From UBA6244 sp965140775 (lineage in GTDB: Bacteria > Bacteroidota > Bacteroidia > Bacteroidales > F082), in assembly GCA_965140775.1 (NCBI GenBank), contig OZ223471.1, positions 124,001 through 188,000 on the forward strand: a stretch of 64,000 nucleotides of DNA, in the 5' to 3' direction. Position 1 is the first letter of the stretch. Each line of letters starts with the position of its first letter. Under the pieces are notes generated by a model, which was not told the origin of the DNA, did not search any database, and worked only from the letters and a program-made list of their open reading frames with translations. The position numbers and the translations under genes were made by a program. Positions 53,987-63,944 of the stretch are shown in pieces.

Positions 53987-54244
53987 ATGAAAAGGATGAG
54001 ATTTTTAACGCTATTTCACAATAAATCCAATATTATATTGGTTGGATTGCTTTATTTGATCCCAGCGCCGGTTTTGTCACAAGTTACTTTTCAACAACAT
54101 CAAATCTCTGATCAAACAAGCGGAACACAACAACACACCCTGGACATTTCTTGCTATCCTTCAGGAATATACATCTTCAGACTTGTGAGTTACACGAACA
54201 ATGCTTCAGTCAAATTAATTAGTAGTATTAAAATAGCAATCTGA
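53987..54244 (+). CDS. Mini protein: signal peptide joined to a T9SS-like tail
   Basis: The 85-aa frame has a hydrophobic signal segment (IILVGLLYLIPAPVLS), a short linker, and then HTLDISCYPSGIYIFRLVSY and KLISSIKIAI, which read like the last half of a T9SS type-A sorting domain. It may be the remains of a longer secreted protein after an internal deletion, or a true short secreted peptide. It lies 48 nt after the protease gene and 47 nt before the permease gene. Confidence 0.5.
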   Translation: MKRMRFLTLFHNKSNIILVGLLYLIPAPVLSQVTFQQHQISDQTSGTQQHTLDISCYPSGIYIFRLVSYTNNASVKLISSIKIAI

Positions 54245-54291
54245 AATGGTTAAAATTGCAGGGTTTTTATGAAAAAATTAATTTAACTGAT

Positions 54292-56661
54292 ATGTTGAAA
54301 AATATCATTGTATCCTCACTAAGATTCTTAAAACGCAACCGAAGCTATGCACTGCTAAATCTGGTTGGGTTAAGTATCGGCATTACGTGTAGTATTTTTA
54401 TTTTTTCATGGGTAATTGATGAGCTTAGTTACGATAAATGTTACCACAACGCTGATAATATTTTTCGTCTGGTTTATAGCGAAGACCTGAAATCCGGCAC
54501 CTTTAGGTCTGCTGCCACACCTGCTCCCTATGCGCCGGCTTTCAAGGAAATCCTCCCTGAGATTAATGACTATTTCAGAGTAAAACCCTATTTGAGAGGA
54601 AAATCAATATCATACAACAACAAAAAGTTTATTGAAAAGAAATTGCTCTATGCTGACCCCTCCATCTTAAAGATTCTGAATTTTAATTTTATTAGCGGAA
54701 ATCTGCAGTCATTGAATGATGTCAATAGTGTAGTAATTACCGAAAGCACAGCCAGAAAATATTTTAAAAACGAAGATCCCCATGGAAAAATCATCCTTCT
54801 TGACAATGAAATACCGTTGAAAGTTACGGGTGTAATAAATGACTTGTCACAACATTCGCACCTACAATTCGACTTCCTGCTTAACTTTGATATACTAAAA
54901 AAACAAAATTGGAAAATGGGTTGGTATAACAGGAATTATTTCACTTATTTTCTTCTTGAAGAAAACACGAACTTATCTGAGCTAAACGATAAACTCTGTA
55001 TCAATTTGGCAAAGTTCATGAATGAAAAACACAATTTGAATATCACCTCTGAGCTACTACCCAACCTATATTTACAGCCGATTAGAGACATCCATTTGAA
55101 ATCAAATTTTGACATTGATTTGTATGGTCAAAGTCATAACAATATTCAATATATCTACTTCATGTCATTAATAGGCTTGCTTATTCTGATAATATGCATA
55201 ATTAACTATACAAACCTTAGCATGGCCTATTATACAGGCCGAAACTTGGAAACAAGGATTAGAAAAATATTGGGCGCTTCGCAAAGTCAATTAATGATAC
55301 AGTTCTACATTGAATCGTTCATTATGTCGGTTGTGGCATACGTAATTGGAGTATTGCTTTTTAAAATATTAATACCGGAGTTTAATTATTTTGTTGGGAA
55401 AAACATCTCCTATCAGTTTTTTGATTGGCGAATTTTTACAAGTGCTGTTTTCACAATTCTGTTTACAGGAATTCTTGCAGGTACCTATCCCGCGATTTAT
55501 GTGTCATCCCAATCGTGTTTAACGTCTTCAAAAAGAAGCAAAAAGCACAACTCAACGGATTTCAGAAAATTCTTGGTTATTATCCAGTTTTCTTTGGGGA
55601 TCCTTTTAATAATTGCTGCGGTTACGATTAAACGACAGATGAATTTTGTAAAAAACAAGAATTTGGGATTGGATAGAACAAACATTATTTATATTCCTAC
55701 AATGGGGAAAATCTCTGATAAGTTTCAGCTTTTTAAACAGGAGCTGGAAAAATCCACCGATATACTCAATGTAACATACGCGAGTGCACTTCCCACAAAA
55801 ACAGTTCACTCAACAGAAGCGTGGTGGGGTGATGGGCATAATAAAATCGTCGTAAATCAAGAGAAAATTGAACATGGCTATATACAAACCATGGGCATAC
55901 AACTAAAGGAAGGACGGCAATTTGAAGTATCCAGTCAAGTCGATTCATCTAATTATATCATTAATGAATCAGCAGCCAAACTAATGGGCCTGGAAAATCC
56001 CCTGGGTGAAAAATTTGAGTTGTCTGACAAAAAAGGAAGAATTATTGGTGTAATGTATGATTTCAACTTCGAATCGTTGCACAACGAAGTTGACCCGCTG
56101 GTTTATCATATAGGCAATCGAGCAGGTCCTTACATCTTGATCAGGTTAAAAGGCAAAAACCTGCAATCTGAAATCGAAACTGTAAGAAAAGCATATGAAG
56201 ACATCAACCCGGCTTATGCTTTTGAGTATGCCAATTTGGAGAATGACTATGATCGGTTATATGCTGTTGAGCTAAAGACTGAAAAATTATTTACTATTTT
56301 CAGTATTATAGCCATTTCCCTTGCATTTCTTGGTTTCTTTGGGCTTACCTCATTCCTAACACGTCAACGAACCAAGGAAATCGCCATTCGCCAAGTTCAT
56401 GGTGCTTCTGCAAATCAAATCGCAAAGCTTCTTATCTTGGATTTCTCACAATGGATAGTCGCAGCCAACGCAATCGCCATGCTGGCGGCTTACTTCCTGA
56501 TGAGAAACTGGCTGAACAACTTTGCTTACAGAACAAATCTTGACTATCGGGATTTTCTGTTCACACTGATTCTTTCATTTGTTGTTGCGTCGGTAGCACA
56601 ACTACTTCAAATGAACCAAGTCATTCGAAAGAATCCGATTGAATCCTTAAAATATGAGTGA
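54292..56661 (+). CDS. MacB/FtsX-type ABC transporter permease
   Basis: The 789-aa protein starts at ATG 54292 (MLKNIIVSSLRFLKRNRSYA); a longer frame starts at 54256 but has a poor N-terminus. A first membrane helix (about 22-44) precedes a large extracytoplasmic MacB-type domain (about 45-275). Three helices of the FtsX type (about 280-405) follow, then a central helix and a second extracytoplasmic domain (about 425-660), and a last FtsX unit (about 665-785) ending RKNPIESLKYE. It needs an ATPase partner, and none is in the window. Substrates of this Bacteroidota class are largely unknown. Confidence 0.92.
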   Translation: MLKNIIVSSLRFLKRNRSYALLNLVGLSIGITCSIFIFSWVIDELSYDKCYHNADNIFRLVYSEDLKSGTFRSAATPAPYAPAFKEILPEINDYFRVKPYLRGKSISYNNKKFIEKKLLYADPSILKILNFNFISGNLQSLNDVNSVVITESTARKYFKNEDPHGKIILLDNEIPLKVTGVINDLSQHSHLQFDFLLNFDILKKQNWKMGWYNRNYFTYFLLEENTNLSELNDKLCINLAKFMNEKHNLNITSELLPNLYLQPIRDIHLKSNFDIDLYGQSHNNIQYIYFMSLIGLLILIICIINYTNLSMAYYTGRNLETRIRKILGASQSQLMIQFYIESFIMSVVAYVIGVLLFKILIPEFNYFVGKNISYQFFDWRIFTSAVFTILFTGILAGTYPAIYVSSQSCLTSSKRSKKHNSTDFRKFLVIIQFSLGILLIIAAVTIKRQMNFVKNKNLGLDRTNIIYIPTMGKISDKFQLFKQELEKSTDILNVTYASALPTKTVHSTEAWWGDGHNKIVVNQEKIEHGYIQTMGIQLKEGRQFEVSSQVDSSNYIINESAAKLMGLENPLGEKFELSDKKGRIIGVMYDFNFESLHNEVDPLVYHIGNRAGPYILIRLKGKNLQSEIETVRKAYEDINPAYAFEYANLENDYDRLYAVELKTEKLFTIFSIIAISLAFLGFFGLTSFLTRQRTKEIAIRQVHGASANQIAKLLILDFSQWIVAANAIAMLAAYFLMRNWLNNFAYRTNLDYRDFLFTLILSFVVASVAQLLQMNQVIRKNPIESLKYE

Positions 56662-56688
56662 TACAAATAAGTTTTTAAAAATCGTAGC

Positions 56689-57636
56689 ATGAAACCTAAG
56701 TCATCCAAATTCAAACAACCCTTGATTCGTCCATTTATCAGAGGTTGTTTTATGATATTGTCCCTACTCGCGACAAATTGCGTTTTGTTTGCACAACAAA
56801 CCCCCGACACTTCATTCACGTTTGAAATCCAAAACCCGGCTTATCATCCCGAAAAGGGACCTATGGTTTTGATTGATGAGGCACACTGCAATTTTCACAC
56901 AAAAGAAAGCGGATTTTATTCCTTTGCCAAACTTCTGAAACAGGATGGCTATCGGGTTGGAAAACTGCAAGATAAGGTTACAAACCCGAAAAACCTTGCT
57001 TCGTGCAGGATACTCGTCATTGCCAATGCGCTGCATCCTTCCGATACCATTGATATCACCTCTACAAATCAATCCGCATTTACAGAAACGGAAATTGACC
57101 TTATAAAAAATTGGGTAGAATCAGGAGGCCGTTTGTTGCTCATTGCCGATCACATGCCTTTTGCAGGCGCAGCCAATGAACTGGCACAGGCATTTGGGTT
57201 TTCGTTCCTCAACGGATTTGCTTACACTCGTGACCGAGGCTGGCCGCCTTCGTTATTCACCCTCAAGCAAGGAAACCTAAAAAGATCGCCCATTACAACA
57301 GAAGCTAGCCAACCGGTTGACACCGTTGCTACTTTTACAGGCTCGGCCTTTAGCATTCCGGAGGCTGCCATTCCTGTGCTTGCTTTTAGTCATGATGACT
57401 ATGCCCTGATGCCCGATACTGCCTGGCATTTTAACAAAAACACGCCATCGGTGAAACTAGATGGTTATTGTCAGGGAGCCATCATGGACTTCGGGCTGGG
57501 AAAAATTGCTGTATTTGGAGAAGCGGCTATGTTCACCGCCCAAATAGTAAATGGGAATATCCCTGCGGGAATAAACTCCCCGGGGGCACCACAAAACGCC
57601 CGGTTTGTCTTGAATTTGTTCCGATGGCTCGACTGA
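56689..57636 (+). CDS. Exported DUF4350-like protein
   Basis: The 315-aa protein has a long N-terminus with a hydrophobic segment (FMILSLLATNCVLFAQQ) that likely serves as signal peptide. The body reads as a glutamine-amidotransferase-like or DUF4350 fold: PMVLIDEAHCNFHTKESGFY, LVIANALHPSD, LIKNWVESGGRLLLIADHMP and GKIAVFGEAAMFTAQ. No nucleophile Cys in a canonical elbow was seen, so it may be a binding protein and not an enzyme. It starts 27 nt after the permease and is probably co-transcribed with it. Confidence 0.8.
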   Translation: MKPKSSKFKQPLIRPFIRGCFMILSLLATNCVLFAQQTPDTSFTFEIQNPAYHPEKGPMVLIDEAHCNFHTKESGFYSFAKLLKQDGYRVGKLQDKVTNPKNLASCRILVIANALHPSDTIDITSTNQSAFTETEIDLIKNWVESGGRLLLIADHMPFAGAANELAQAFGFSFLNGFAYTRDRGWPPSLFTLKQGNLKRSPITTEASQPVDTVATFTGSAFSIPEAAIPVLAFSHDDYALMPDTAWHFNKNTPSVKLDGYCQGAIMDFGLGKIAVFGEAAMFTAQIVNGNIPAGINSPGAPQNARFVLNLFRWLD

Positions 57637-58101
57637 GTCATTAGCTTAACAATTATTGAAAAAGTGTATAGAATGAGTGAAGAGGGAATAACATCAGAAA
57701 ATGTTTACCCCATGTTTTATGCTAATCTGTTAAAAATTGTATATCACCGAACCCTATCATGGCATGACTTGAAAGAACTAACAACATCCAATGAGCCGTG
57801 GGTTATGCGCTTTTGAAAGGTATTGGTTGTAATACATCCGTCTGAACCTCGTAACTTGTTGCAACACTGAGTACACCATAAAAAGTCGTTCATTCATTCA
57901 ATGGTTACTTTAGTCGCTTCCACTACAAATTAACCACGCAGTACAGAGGATGCAAATTATTCATAAGAAGAATGTTGCATAATCCCGATTAACTATTTGT
58001 CATGATGCTTTCCGGAACAGACTCAATACTTGAATATCTGAGCAGCACCTTTTTCCCCAATTTTCATAATTGTTTAACTTTGGATTTTTAATTCCCGTTA
58101 C
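57637..58101. other. Intergenic region with a small open frame
   Basis: About 465 bp lie between two rightward genes. The only frame worth noting is 57673-57816 (47 codons, starting MSEEGITSEN), listed separately. A TAACTTTG box at 58075-58082 fits TAnnTTTG and lies 19 nt before the next ATG. Confidence 0.4.
57673..57816 (+). CDS. Possible 47-codon gene or gene remnant
   Basis: The frame from an ATG begins MSEEGITSENVYPMFYANLL and ends NEPWVMRF. Its composition is protein-like, with few rare residues, but no family is recognised and no clear translation signal lies upstream. It may be a remnant or chance. Confidence 0.2.
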   Translation: MSEEGITSENVYPMFYANLLKIVYHRTLSWHDLKELTTSNEPWVMRF

Positions 58102-58626
58102 ATGAAATCAATAATCAGTTACTTTTTTCTTCTTGCTACGATATTTGAGCTGTTATCATGTTCGCCATCGAGTAGGGTTTCTACCCAAAATATAGAAAAA
58201 CAAATCAACACCCTACTGGATAGTCTTAATCTGGCTGCTGCCAACGCGGATTACAACACCTACTTTGGCTACTTTGCCGACCATGCCGTATTCATGGGTA
58301 CCGATGCCACCGAACGATGGACCAAACAAGAGTTCATGCAATGGGCGCTTCCCTTTTTTGATCGAGGAAAAGCGTGGCATTTCAAATCAATCGACCGACA
58401 TATTTATATCAATAGCGAGGGTAAGGTGGCCTGGTTCGACGAGCTGCTGGATACCCAAATGAAAATCTGCCGCGGATCGGGGGTGCTGACCAACGAACAT
58501 GGCCGATGGAAGTTACAGCAATATGTGCTCTCGGTAACGGTTCCCAACCAAATTACCGATACGGTGGTGCGCATGAAACAATCCATCGAGGAGGTGTTGA
58601 TTCAACAATTGGATACCACAAAATAA
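58102..58626 (+). CDS. NTF2-like (SnoaL-like) lipoprotein
   Basis: The 174-aa protein has a lipobox (FELLSC, Cys20). The remainder fits the small alpha-beta cone fold of the SnoaL/DUF4440 type: ANADYNTYFGYFADHAVFMG, WTKQEFMQWALPFF, KVAWFDELLDTQM, and a closing HGRWKLQQYVLSVTVP. Such proteins are often ligand-binding or have modest enzymatic roles. The downstream permease gene is convergent, so no operon link is visible. Confidence 0.88.
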   Translation: MKSIISYFFLLATIFELLSCSPSSRVSTQNIEKQINTLLDSLNLAAANADYNTYFGYFADHAVFMGTDATERWTKQEFMQWALPFFDRGKAWHFKSIDRHIYINSEGKVAWFDELLDTQMKICRGSGVLTNEHGRWKLQQYVLSVTVPNQITDTVVRMKQSIEEVLIQQLDTTK

Positions 58627-58656
58627 CTCCTGCACACTTCCGTCATCCCTGATATT

Positions 58657-61050
58657 TCATTCATAATGAAGCACATCCACAGGGTTGGAGGTGGCAGCCT
58701 TGAAGGCGTGGTAAATGATGGTAAGGAGAGCTACCAACAGGGCTCCCAATATGGAAATGGCAAAATATTTCCACGTGATGCTGATGTGATAGGCAAAGCT
58801 TTCGAGGGCACGGCTCATTAGGTAGTATGCCACGGGAGTAGCCACAAGTCCGGCAATCAGAATGAGTCGTACAAAGTTGATCGTCACCAACTGAAGTATC
58901 TGCGAAATGGAACCACCAAATACCTTTCGGATACCGATTTCACGATTTCGGCGTTCAACCGTGAGGGCGGTAAGTCCGTACAATCCCAAACAAGATATTA
59001 CCAGCGACAATAGGGTAAACATGGAAAAAATCTTGAAAGTGCTTTCTTCGCTTTTGTATTCATCACGCAGTCGGTCGGCGGCCATGTGGTAGTTGAACGG
59101 TATGCCCGGAAAGTGGTCGTCCCACACCTGCTCCATATAGGCCAGGGTTTCCTCCTTGTTGGTTCCGCTAATTTTTACGGCCAGGTTAAAAGATTGATCC
59201 GGCGCAATCATGTAGATGGCGGGTTCAATTTTGGAATGAATCGAATAGTAGTGATAATCTTCGATTACGCCAATTACTTTCATCTTCGTCACCGTATCCA
59301 AAATGGGCCTGAATTGTTTTCCGATGGGTTGATCCCACCCCAGAAATTCCACTGCTGCACGGTTGATGATCACGGCTGCACTATCGTCGAAGGCATATGC
59401 TTTGCTGAAATTCCTTCCTGCAATGATCGGAATATCCATCATGTCGAAAAAGTTGTAGTCCACAAATCCAAACCGCATGGTGATGGTGGTTTCGGTGCTG
59501 TCGTCCACATGAACCGACGATTGAGATCCTGCCACTCCGTTTACATCGCTAACAAAAGCCACATCCAGCACGTTGGGGTTGCGTCGAAATTCGTTTTTTA
59601 AAAATTCCACATTGGTCAGGTCGTTTTTATTGTAAAGTTTTACCGAAACCACATTGGTATAATTGATGCCTATGTCTTTGTTCATGGCATATTCAAACTG
59701 ATCGTACACCACGCCGATGCTAAAAATCATGGCAATGGAAATAACGAATTGAAAAACCACCAGCCCTTTGGTAAGCCATGCCGAGGAGCTTCCTTTGGCA
59801 GCCGAACCACTTCGCAACACAGCTATGGGGTTGAGTTTGCTCAGGTAAAATGCCGGATAAAATCCTGCCACCACGCTCACCACCATGAGCAAGATCAGCA
59901 ATCCGACGTTGAGCAGTGGATTACCCAAAAAATCCAAATAAAAGGTGGTGCCCAACACCTCATTGAAGTAGGGAAGCATGAATTCGGCCAGACCGAGGGC
60001 TCCCAAAATGGAAATGAACGTAAGAATGGTGGATTCGCCTAAAAACTGACCAATCAAGTCTTTCCGTTCGGCTCCCATCACCTTTCGCAGCCCCACCTCC
60101 TTCGACCGTTTTACGGTTTGAGCAATGGCCAGGTTGATGAAATTGACACAAGCCAGCAAAATGATGAGCAAGGCCACAATGGAAAACACATACACCATGT
60201 TCAGGTTTCCCTGGTTGTTGTTCATCACCTGAAACTTAATGTGGTTCGACCTCAGGTGAATGTCGCGAACCGGTTGCAGGTATAGTTTCCACTGATTTTC
60301 GATATCATCGGTGCCATTGTATTGGGTGATAAAAGCCGGAAATTTTTGCTCTAACTCTTCCAAATCGGTTCCTGCCTTTAGCCGCACGTAGGTGTCGAGG
60401 GAGTTGCTGTTCCATCCCCGGAGCCACGAATATTTCGACTCCATGTGTTCAAATGGAATCAAAGCTTCCATCCTAAAACTTGATTGTTCCGGTTGATTTT
60501 CCATTACTCCGGTGACGATGAAGGATTTGCCATTGATTTGCAATACTTTACCCACGGCATCTTCCACACTTCCAAACATTTTAACGGCCACTTTTTCGGA
60601 GGCCACAAACGAGTCAGGTTCTTTCAACGCGGTGGCTGTATCGCCCGCAATCAGTCGTATGCCAAAAAGGTCGAATACTGTTGGGTCGGCAAAAACAACG
60701 TAGTTCTGATCAAAAAACTGTTCGCCATACTGCAAAGGTTGTGCTCCCCAATACATTATTCTCACAGCCTTTTCCACTTCCGGAAAATCGCTGACCAACG
60801 CCTTGGCAAGGGGTCCCATGGTCACGGCCACATGTTGTTCGCCCACGCCGGGAGCCTGCTGAATTTCAACACATCTATACATTTGATCTGACTTGGGAAT
60901 AAATTGGTTGTAACCCAATTCGTATTGAATGTGCAAGGCAATGAGTAGAAATGCCGCTAACCCTACCGACAGTCCGATGATGTTGATGATGGAATAGGAT
61001 TTTTGTTTGATCAGGTTGCGAATGCCCAGCTTAAAATAATTGCGTATCAT
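58657..61050 (-). CDS. MacB/FtsX-type ABC transporter permease
   Basis: The 797-aa protein is taken from ATG 61050 (MIRNYFKLGIRNLIKQKSYS), the usual start of this family; the frame is open to 61101. It has the same plan as the permease at 54292-56661: first helix, MacB-type extracytoplasmic domain, FtsX helices (KRSKEVGLRKVMGAERKDLI), second extracytoplasmic domain and a final FtsX unit (VERRNREIGIRKVFGGSISQ) ending SNPVDVLHYE. No ATPase gene is adjacent. It may be a stand-alone permease that pairs with an ATPase elsewhere. Confidence 0.93.
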   Translation of the reverse strand: MIRNYFKLGIRNLIKQKSYSIINIIGLSVGLAAFLLIALHIQYELGYNQFIPKSDQMYRCVEIQQAPGVGEQHVAVTMGPLAKALVSDFPEVEKAVRIMYWGAQPLQYGEQFFDQNYVVFADPTVFDLFGIRLIAGDTATALKEPDSFVASEKVAVKMFGSVEDAVGKVLQINGKSFIVTGVMENQPEQSSFRMEALIPFEHMESKYSWLRGWNSNSLDTYVRLKAGTDLEELEQKFPAFITQYNGTDDIENQWKLYLQPVRDIHLRSNHIKFQVMNNNQGNLNMVYVFSIVALLIILLACVNFINLAIAQTVKRSKEVGLRKVMGAERKDLIGQFLGESTILTFISILGALGLAEFMLPYFNEVLGTTFYLDFLGNPLLNVGLLILLMVVSVVAGFYPAFYLSKLNPIAVLRSGSAAKGSSSAWLTKGLVVFQFVISIAMIFSIGVVYDQFEYAMNKDIGINYTNVVSVKLYNKNDLTNVEFLKNEFRRNPNVLDVAFVSDVNGVAGSQSSVHVDDSTETTITMRFGFVDYNFFDMMDIPIIAGRNFSKAYAFDDSAAVIINRAAVEFLGWDQPIGKQFRPILDTVTKMKVIGVIEDYHYYSIHSKIEPAIYMIAPDQSFNLAVKISGTNKEETLAYMEQVWDDHFPGIPFNYHMAADRLRDEYKSEESTFKIFSMFTLLSLVISCLGLYGLTALTVERRNREIGIRKVFGGSISQILQLVTINFVRLILIAGLVATPVAYYLMSRALESFAYHISITWKYFAISILGALLVALLTIIYHAFKAATSNPVDVLHYE

Positions 61051-61260
61051 GGAGGTTGCGTATTTATCAGAAAAAAGACTACTGCTACAACTAATCAACA
61101 AGTGTGCAGTTTTTTATAATACATTCAATATGTGTTTTTTATGGTTTAGAGTATAAATAGCCGATCATTGGACAACGAACAAAACAGGGCAGCAACTGTT
61201 CGAAAAAGGACAGACAATGTAAAGGTGGCTTAGGTTGTGCCGTGCGGCGATTTCCGTTAG

Positions 61261-61434
61261 CAGAAAATCACACCCCCTACAGCGGAATATCCCGACCAGG
61301 ATGCTTATGAAAAAGCAACAATTCGTACTGGATTGATTAAGCCGGTCCTCGGTGACTGTCGGTATTGGTTCGATGCACGGGCCAAAGCCTTAAAATTGGC
61401 CATCAAAATCGAATTTTCTAAAAATACCGGATGA
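61261..61434 (+). pseudogene. Possible gene fragment without start codon
   Basis: After a TAG at 61258-61260 an open frame of 57 codons (ITPPTAEYPDQDAYEKATIR, then YWFDARAKALKLAIKI) runs to TGA at 61432-61434. It has a protein-like composition but no ATG or GTG and no recognised family. It may be a remnant of a lost gene. The rest of the gap 61051-61527 shows nothing. Confidence 0.2.
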
Positions 61435-61527
61435 CGGTTGATCAGGCAGTTGAATAGTTACTAGTATCATCCTTCTTTATAGAGAGTTGCAGGGAGACAT
61501 GAAAATCAAGAAAATGTCTAGCCACAA

Positions 61528-62472
61528 TTAATTGTCATGCCCAAGTAAAAATATCAAAGGAATATCGAGCCGCTCTTTCCAGGAGGTTTCGCTGTGCGAT
61601 GCACCGGGAAATTTTCGGGTAACCCAATTTTTTGAATCGTAACCCTTTCTTTGCATTACTTCATCAGCTTGCAATTGAAAGGGCTCGTACATGGCATCAA
61701 GGGTTTGAGTCCCATAATCAAAATAAATCTTGTGGGTTTTCGGGTCGGGCAAGTGGTCGGCGAGATAGGCGACAAATGCCTCAGGTATGGGGTTGTTTAC
61801 AGTATCAAAGGTGCCCGGCCAATGGGTTGACAGGCAGGCGGCACCACCAAAAATTTCGGGATATTCGCACAAAGCATACCACGAAATCAGTCCTCCCATG
61901 CTCGATCCGGCTACAAAGGTGTGGTCGCGATCAGGAAGGGTGGCAAAATGCGCGTCGATGTAGGGTTTTAATTCTGAGGTCAGAAATTTGAGGTAGTTGT
62001 CCGAAACTATCCGACCGTTAAATACCGGCACCTCGGCACCTCGGCGGGCGTTTTGCAGCAGGGAGTCCTGGACGGTTTTGGGTAAGCGCTCAAAGGGTTT
62101 TTGGGGGAAATAGTCGGTGTGTCGTCCGCTGTCGGAATTCCAAACGCCCACCACGATAGTAGGGGCAATTTTACCTTCCGCAATCAACTGACCTGCCACC
62201 TCATCTACGCCCCATTCCTGGCCATTCCATGTGGTGCTTGCATCAAAGAGCATCTGCCCATCGTGCATGTACAATACCGTATACCGTTTGCCGGGAGTGT
62301 AATCGTCAGGTAACCAAATATCCACATTTCGTGCGCTCACATATTGAGAAGGAAAGTTTGTCAGCCGCTCAATGGTACCGCTTGATACCTGAGGCAACGG
62401 AGGTTCGGAATTTTGTGAAATGGATAGGTTCATCATTGTAACCAACAGCGTAAGTATAAAAACAGATTTCAT
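61528..62472 (-). CDS. Secreted alpha/beta-hydrolase esterase (enterochelin-esterase-like)
   Basis: The 314-aa protein has signal peptide MKSVFILTLLVTMMNLSISQ. The fold of the putative-esterase family is seen in YTVLYMHDGQMLFD, the nucleophile elbow AGSSMGGLISWYA (S191) and a late His in PGASHSETSW. An Asp in the segment between them completes the likely triad. It probably hydrolyses an ester outside the cytoplasm; the substrate is unknown. It diverges from the SpoIIAA-like gene. Confidence 0.9.
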   Translation of the reverse strand: MKSVFILTLLVTMMNLSISQNSEPPLPQVSSGTIERLTNFPSQYVSARNVDIWLPDDYTPGKRYTVLYMHDGQMLFDASTTWNGQEWGVDEVAGQLIAEGKIAPTIVVGVWNSDSGRHTDYFPQKPFERLPKTVQDSLLQNARRGAEVPVFNGRIVSDNYLKFLTSELKPYIDAHFATLPDRDHTFVAGSSMGGLISWYALCEYPEIFGGAACLSTHWPGTFDTVNNPIPEAFVAYLADHLPDPKTHKIYFDYGTQTLDAMYEPFQLQADEVMQRKGYDSKNWVTRKFPGASHSETSWKERLDIPLIFLLGHDN

Positions 62473-62535
62473 GAGGGATAGTGATGGGTAAAAGAACTAG
62501 CGTTAAACTTTTTCAAAGATAAAAAAACTGATTCT

Positions 62536-62566
62536 TTGATTCAAAGCAATGGTTCATTATATTTGT
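62536..62566 (+). promoter_or_regulatory. Promoter of the SpoIIAA-like gene
   Basis: TTTG (62536-62539) and TATATTTG (62559-62566) are separated by 19 nt, which fits the Bacteroidota consensus TTTG-N19-TAnnTTTG. The gap to the ATG at 62610 is 43 nt. This is the clearest sigma-type promoter in the window. Confidence 0.75.
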
Positions 62567-62609
62567 ATCGGTCTATACAGGCAGTAGTATTCACTTTATA
62601 CCGATCGTC

Positions 62610-62990
62610 ATGTTAAAAATTATTGAAGGAGCCGCCGAAAATACCATCGCCGTAGAAATTGTGGGTGGTTACGAAACCACGGATGAAAAATTACTCGAAA
62701 CCATGTTTGAGGAGAAACTGGCTCAAGGATACAATCAACTCAATATGTTGGTTAAAATAGATGGATTTAAGTTGTCGAAAAGCAACTGGAAAGCCATGTG
62801 GGATGATAGCATTTATGCCATGAAGCACATCCGGAATTGTGGCCGTGTAGCCATTGTAGGCGACAGCAAAATAGATGAATTCATGGTGAATTTAGACAAC
62901 ATTTTCTTTGCCAACGAAAAAACCGGTCGGGCCGAAAAGTATTTTCATACGCTGGAGTTACCGCAGGCGATGGAATGGGTGAATGGCTAA
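62610..62990 (+). CDS. SpoIIAA/STAS-like cytoplasmic protein
   Basis: The 126-aa protein has no signal. It fits the SpoIIAA-like (DUF3478) family: an N-terminal strand (MLKIIEGAAENTIAVEIVGG), a central NMLVKIDGFKLSKSNWKAMW and GRVAIVGDSKIDEFM, and the closing PQAMEWVNG. Family members adopt a STAS-like fold, and the function is mostly unknown. It is a single gene with its own promoter at 62536. Confidence 0.9.
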   Translation: MLKIIEGAAENTIAVEIVGGYETTDEKLLETMFEEKLAQGYNQLNMLVKIDGFKLSKSNWKAMWDDSIYAMKHIRNCGRVAIVGDSKIDEFMVNLDNIFFANEKTGRAEKYFHTLELPQAMEWVNG

Positions 62991-63053
62991 GTACATCGGA
63001 TCGCTTTTACATACGTTGTGGCAGGTGTTTTTGTGGCCAATGCCGGGTGAGAT

Positions 63054-63944
63054 TTGTGCGTAATAAACTCAACCGATCGACTAATCAGTCGTGTTATTAA
63101 TTCAACTAAACCGGATTTCGATTTGGATACCAATCGTCCCATACTCTTCAACCACATACCCAAAACCGGCGGAACCACACTCCGTATTATCTTCAACCGT
63201 GTGTATGGCGCCGATCATGTCTTCTTTATCAATAGCCGCGATATTGCTCAGTCGTTGCGCACGTTTAAGTCTTTTTCTGAGGAGGAGCGAAACAAATACA
63301 AGGTGATCTCCGGTCATGGAGCGCCTCTGTTTGCTCCTTTTCTGGAGCATCCCATTCGGATAGGGGTGGTCAGAGAACCAATTTCACTGTTTTTGTCGCA
63401 ATACCGGTATCTTCGGCAAAGCCCCAACTCCAATTTTTTAGATGAAGTCAGATCGCTGGATTCGGCTGATAATTATTTGGATTATGCCATAAAAATGGGG
63501 CAGGATAACCTGCTCACCAGGTATTTCTCCGAATCGCTCCAATTTCTTCTTGATGAAGCGGTTCCCATTCCTAATCTTCAAAATGAAGGCAAATCGTTGC
63601 TTGAAAAAGCATCAATCAAGCTTCATCGCTATGATGCATTGCTCGATCTCTCGAATTTCGATCAAGGGGTATTTGCCCTTTCCAAACTACTTCATTGGCC
63701 TAAAATACCCATTTACCGACCCAGCAATGTGAGAAAAAAGCGAATTCCTACCGATGGGCTTTCTCCTGATTTCAAAGATCGATTGATGTACATCCTCCAA
63801 TGGGATTTGGCACTTTATGACTATTTTTTGGACCAACAATTGGCTATTTCGCCTAAAATATCTCAAAAAGGTTTGGGCTATCACGCGTTTATGTTGCGAC
63901 AAAAAATGATCGGACATGTAGCCCGGATAATGGGGAAAAAATAG
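63054..63944 (+). CDS. Sulfotransferase family protein
   Basis: The 296-aa protein has the 5'-phosphosulfate-binding loop NHIPKTGGTTLR (K37) and the 3'-phosphate-binding segment IRIGVVREPISLF (R107), followed by FLSQYRYLRQSPN, as in the carbohydrate or heparan-sulfate type sulfotransferases. It would transfer sulfate from PAPS to a glycan or lipid. The start is odd: the frame begins after a TGA at 63048 with TTG at 63054 and has no early ATG or GTG, so either TTG is used or a few upstream bases are missing. It is probably cytoplasmic or peripheral. Confidence 0.85.
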   Translation: MCVINSTDRLISRVINSTKPDFDLDTNRPILFNHIPKTGGTTLRIIFNRVYGADHVFFINSRDIAQSLRTFKSFSEEERNKYKVISGHGAPLFAPFLEHPIRIGVVREPISLFLSQYRYLRQSPNSNFLDEVRSLDSADNYLDYAIKMGQDNLLTRYFSESLQFLLDEAVPIPNLQNEGKSLLEKASIKLHRYDALLDLSNFDQGVFALSKLLHWPKIPIYRPSNVRKKRIPTDGLSPDFKDRLMYILQWDLALYDYFLDQQLAISPKISQKGLGYHAFMLRQKMIGHVARIMGKK

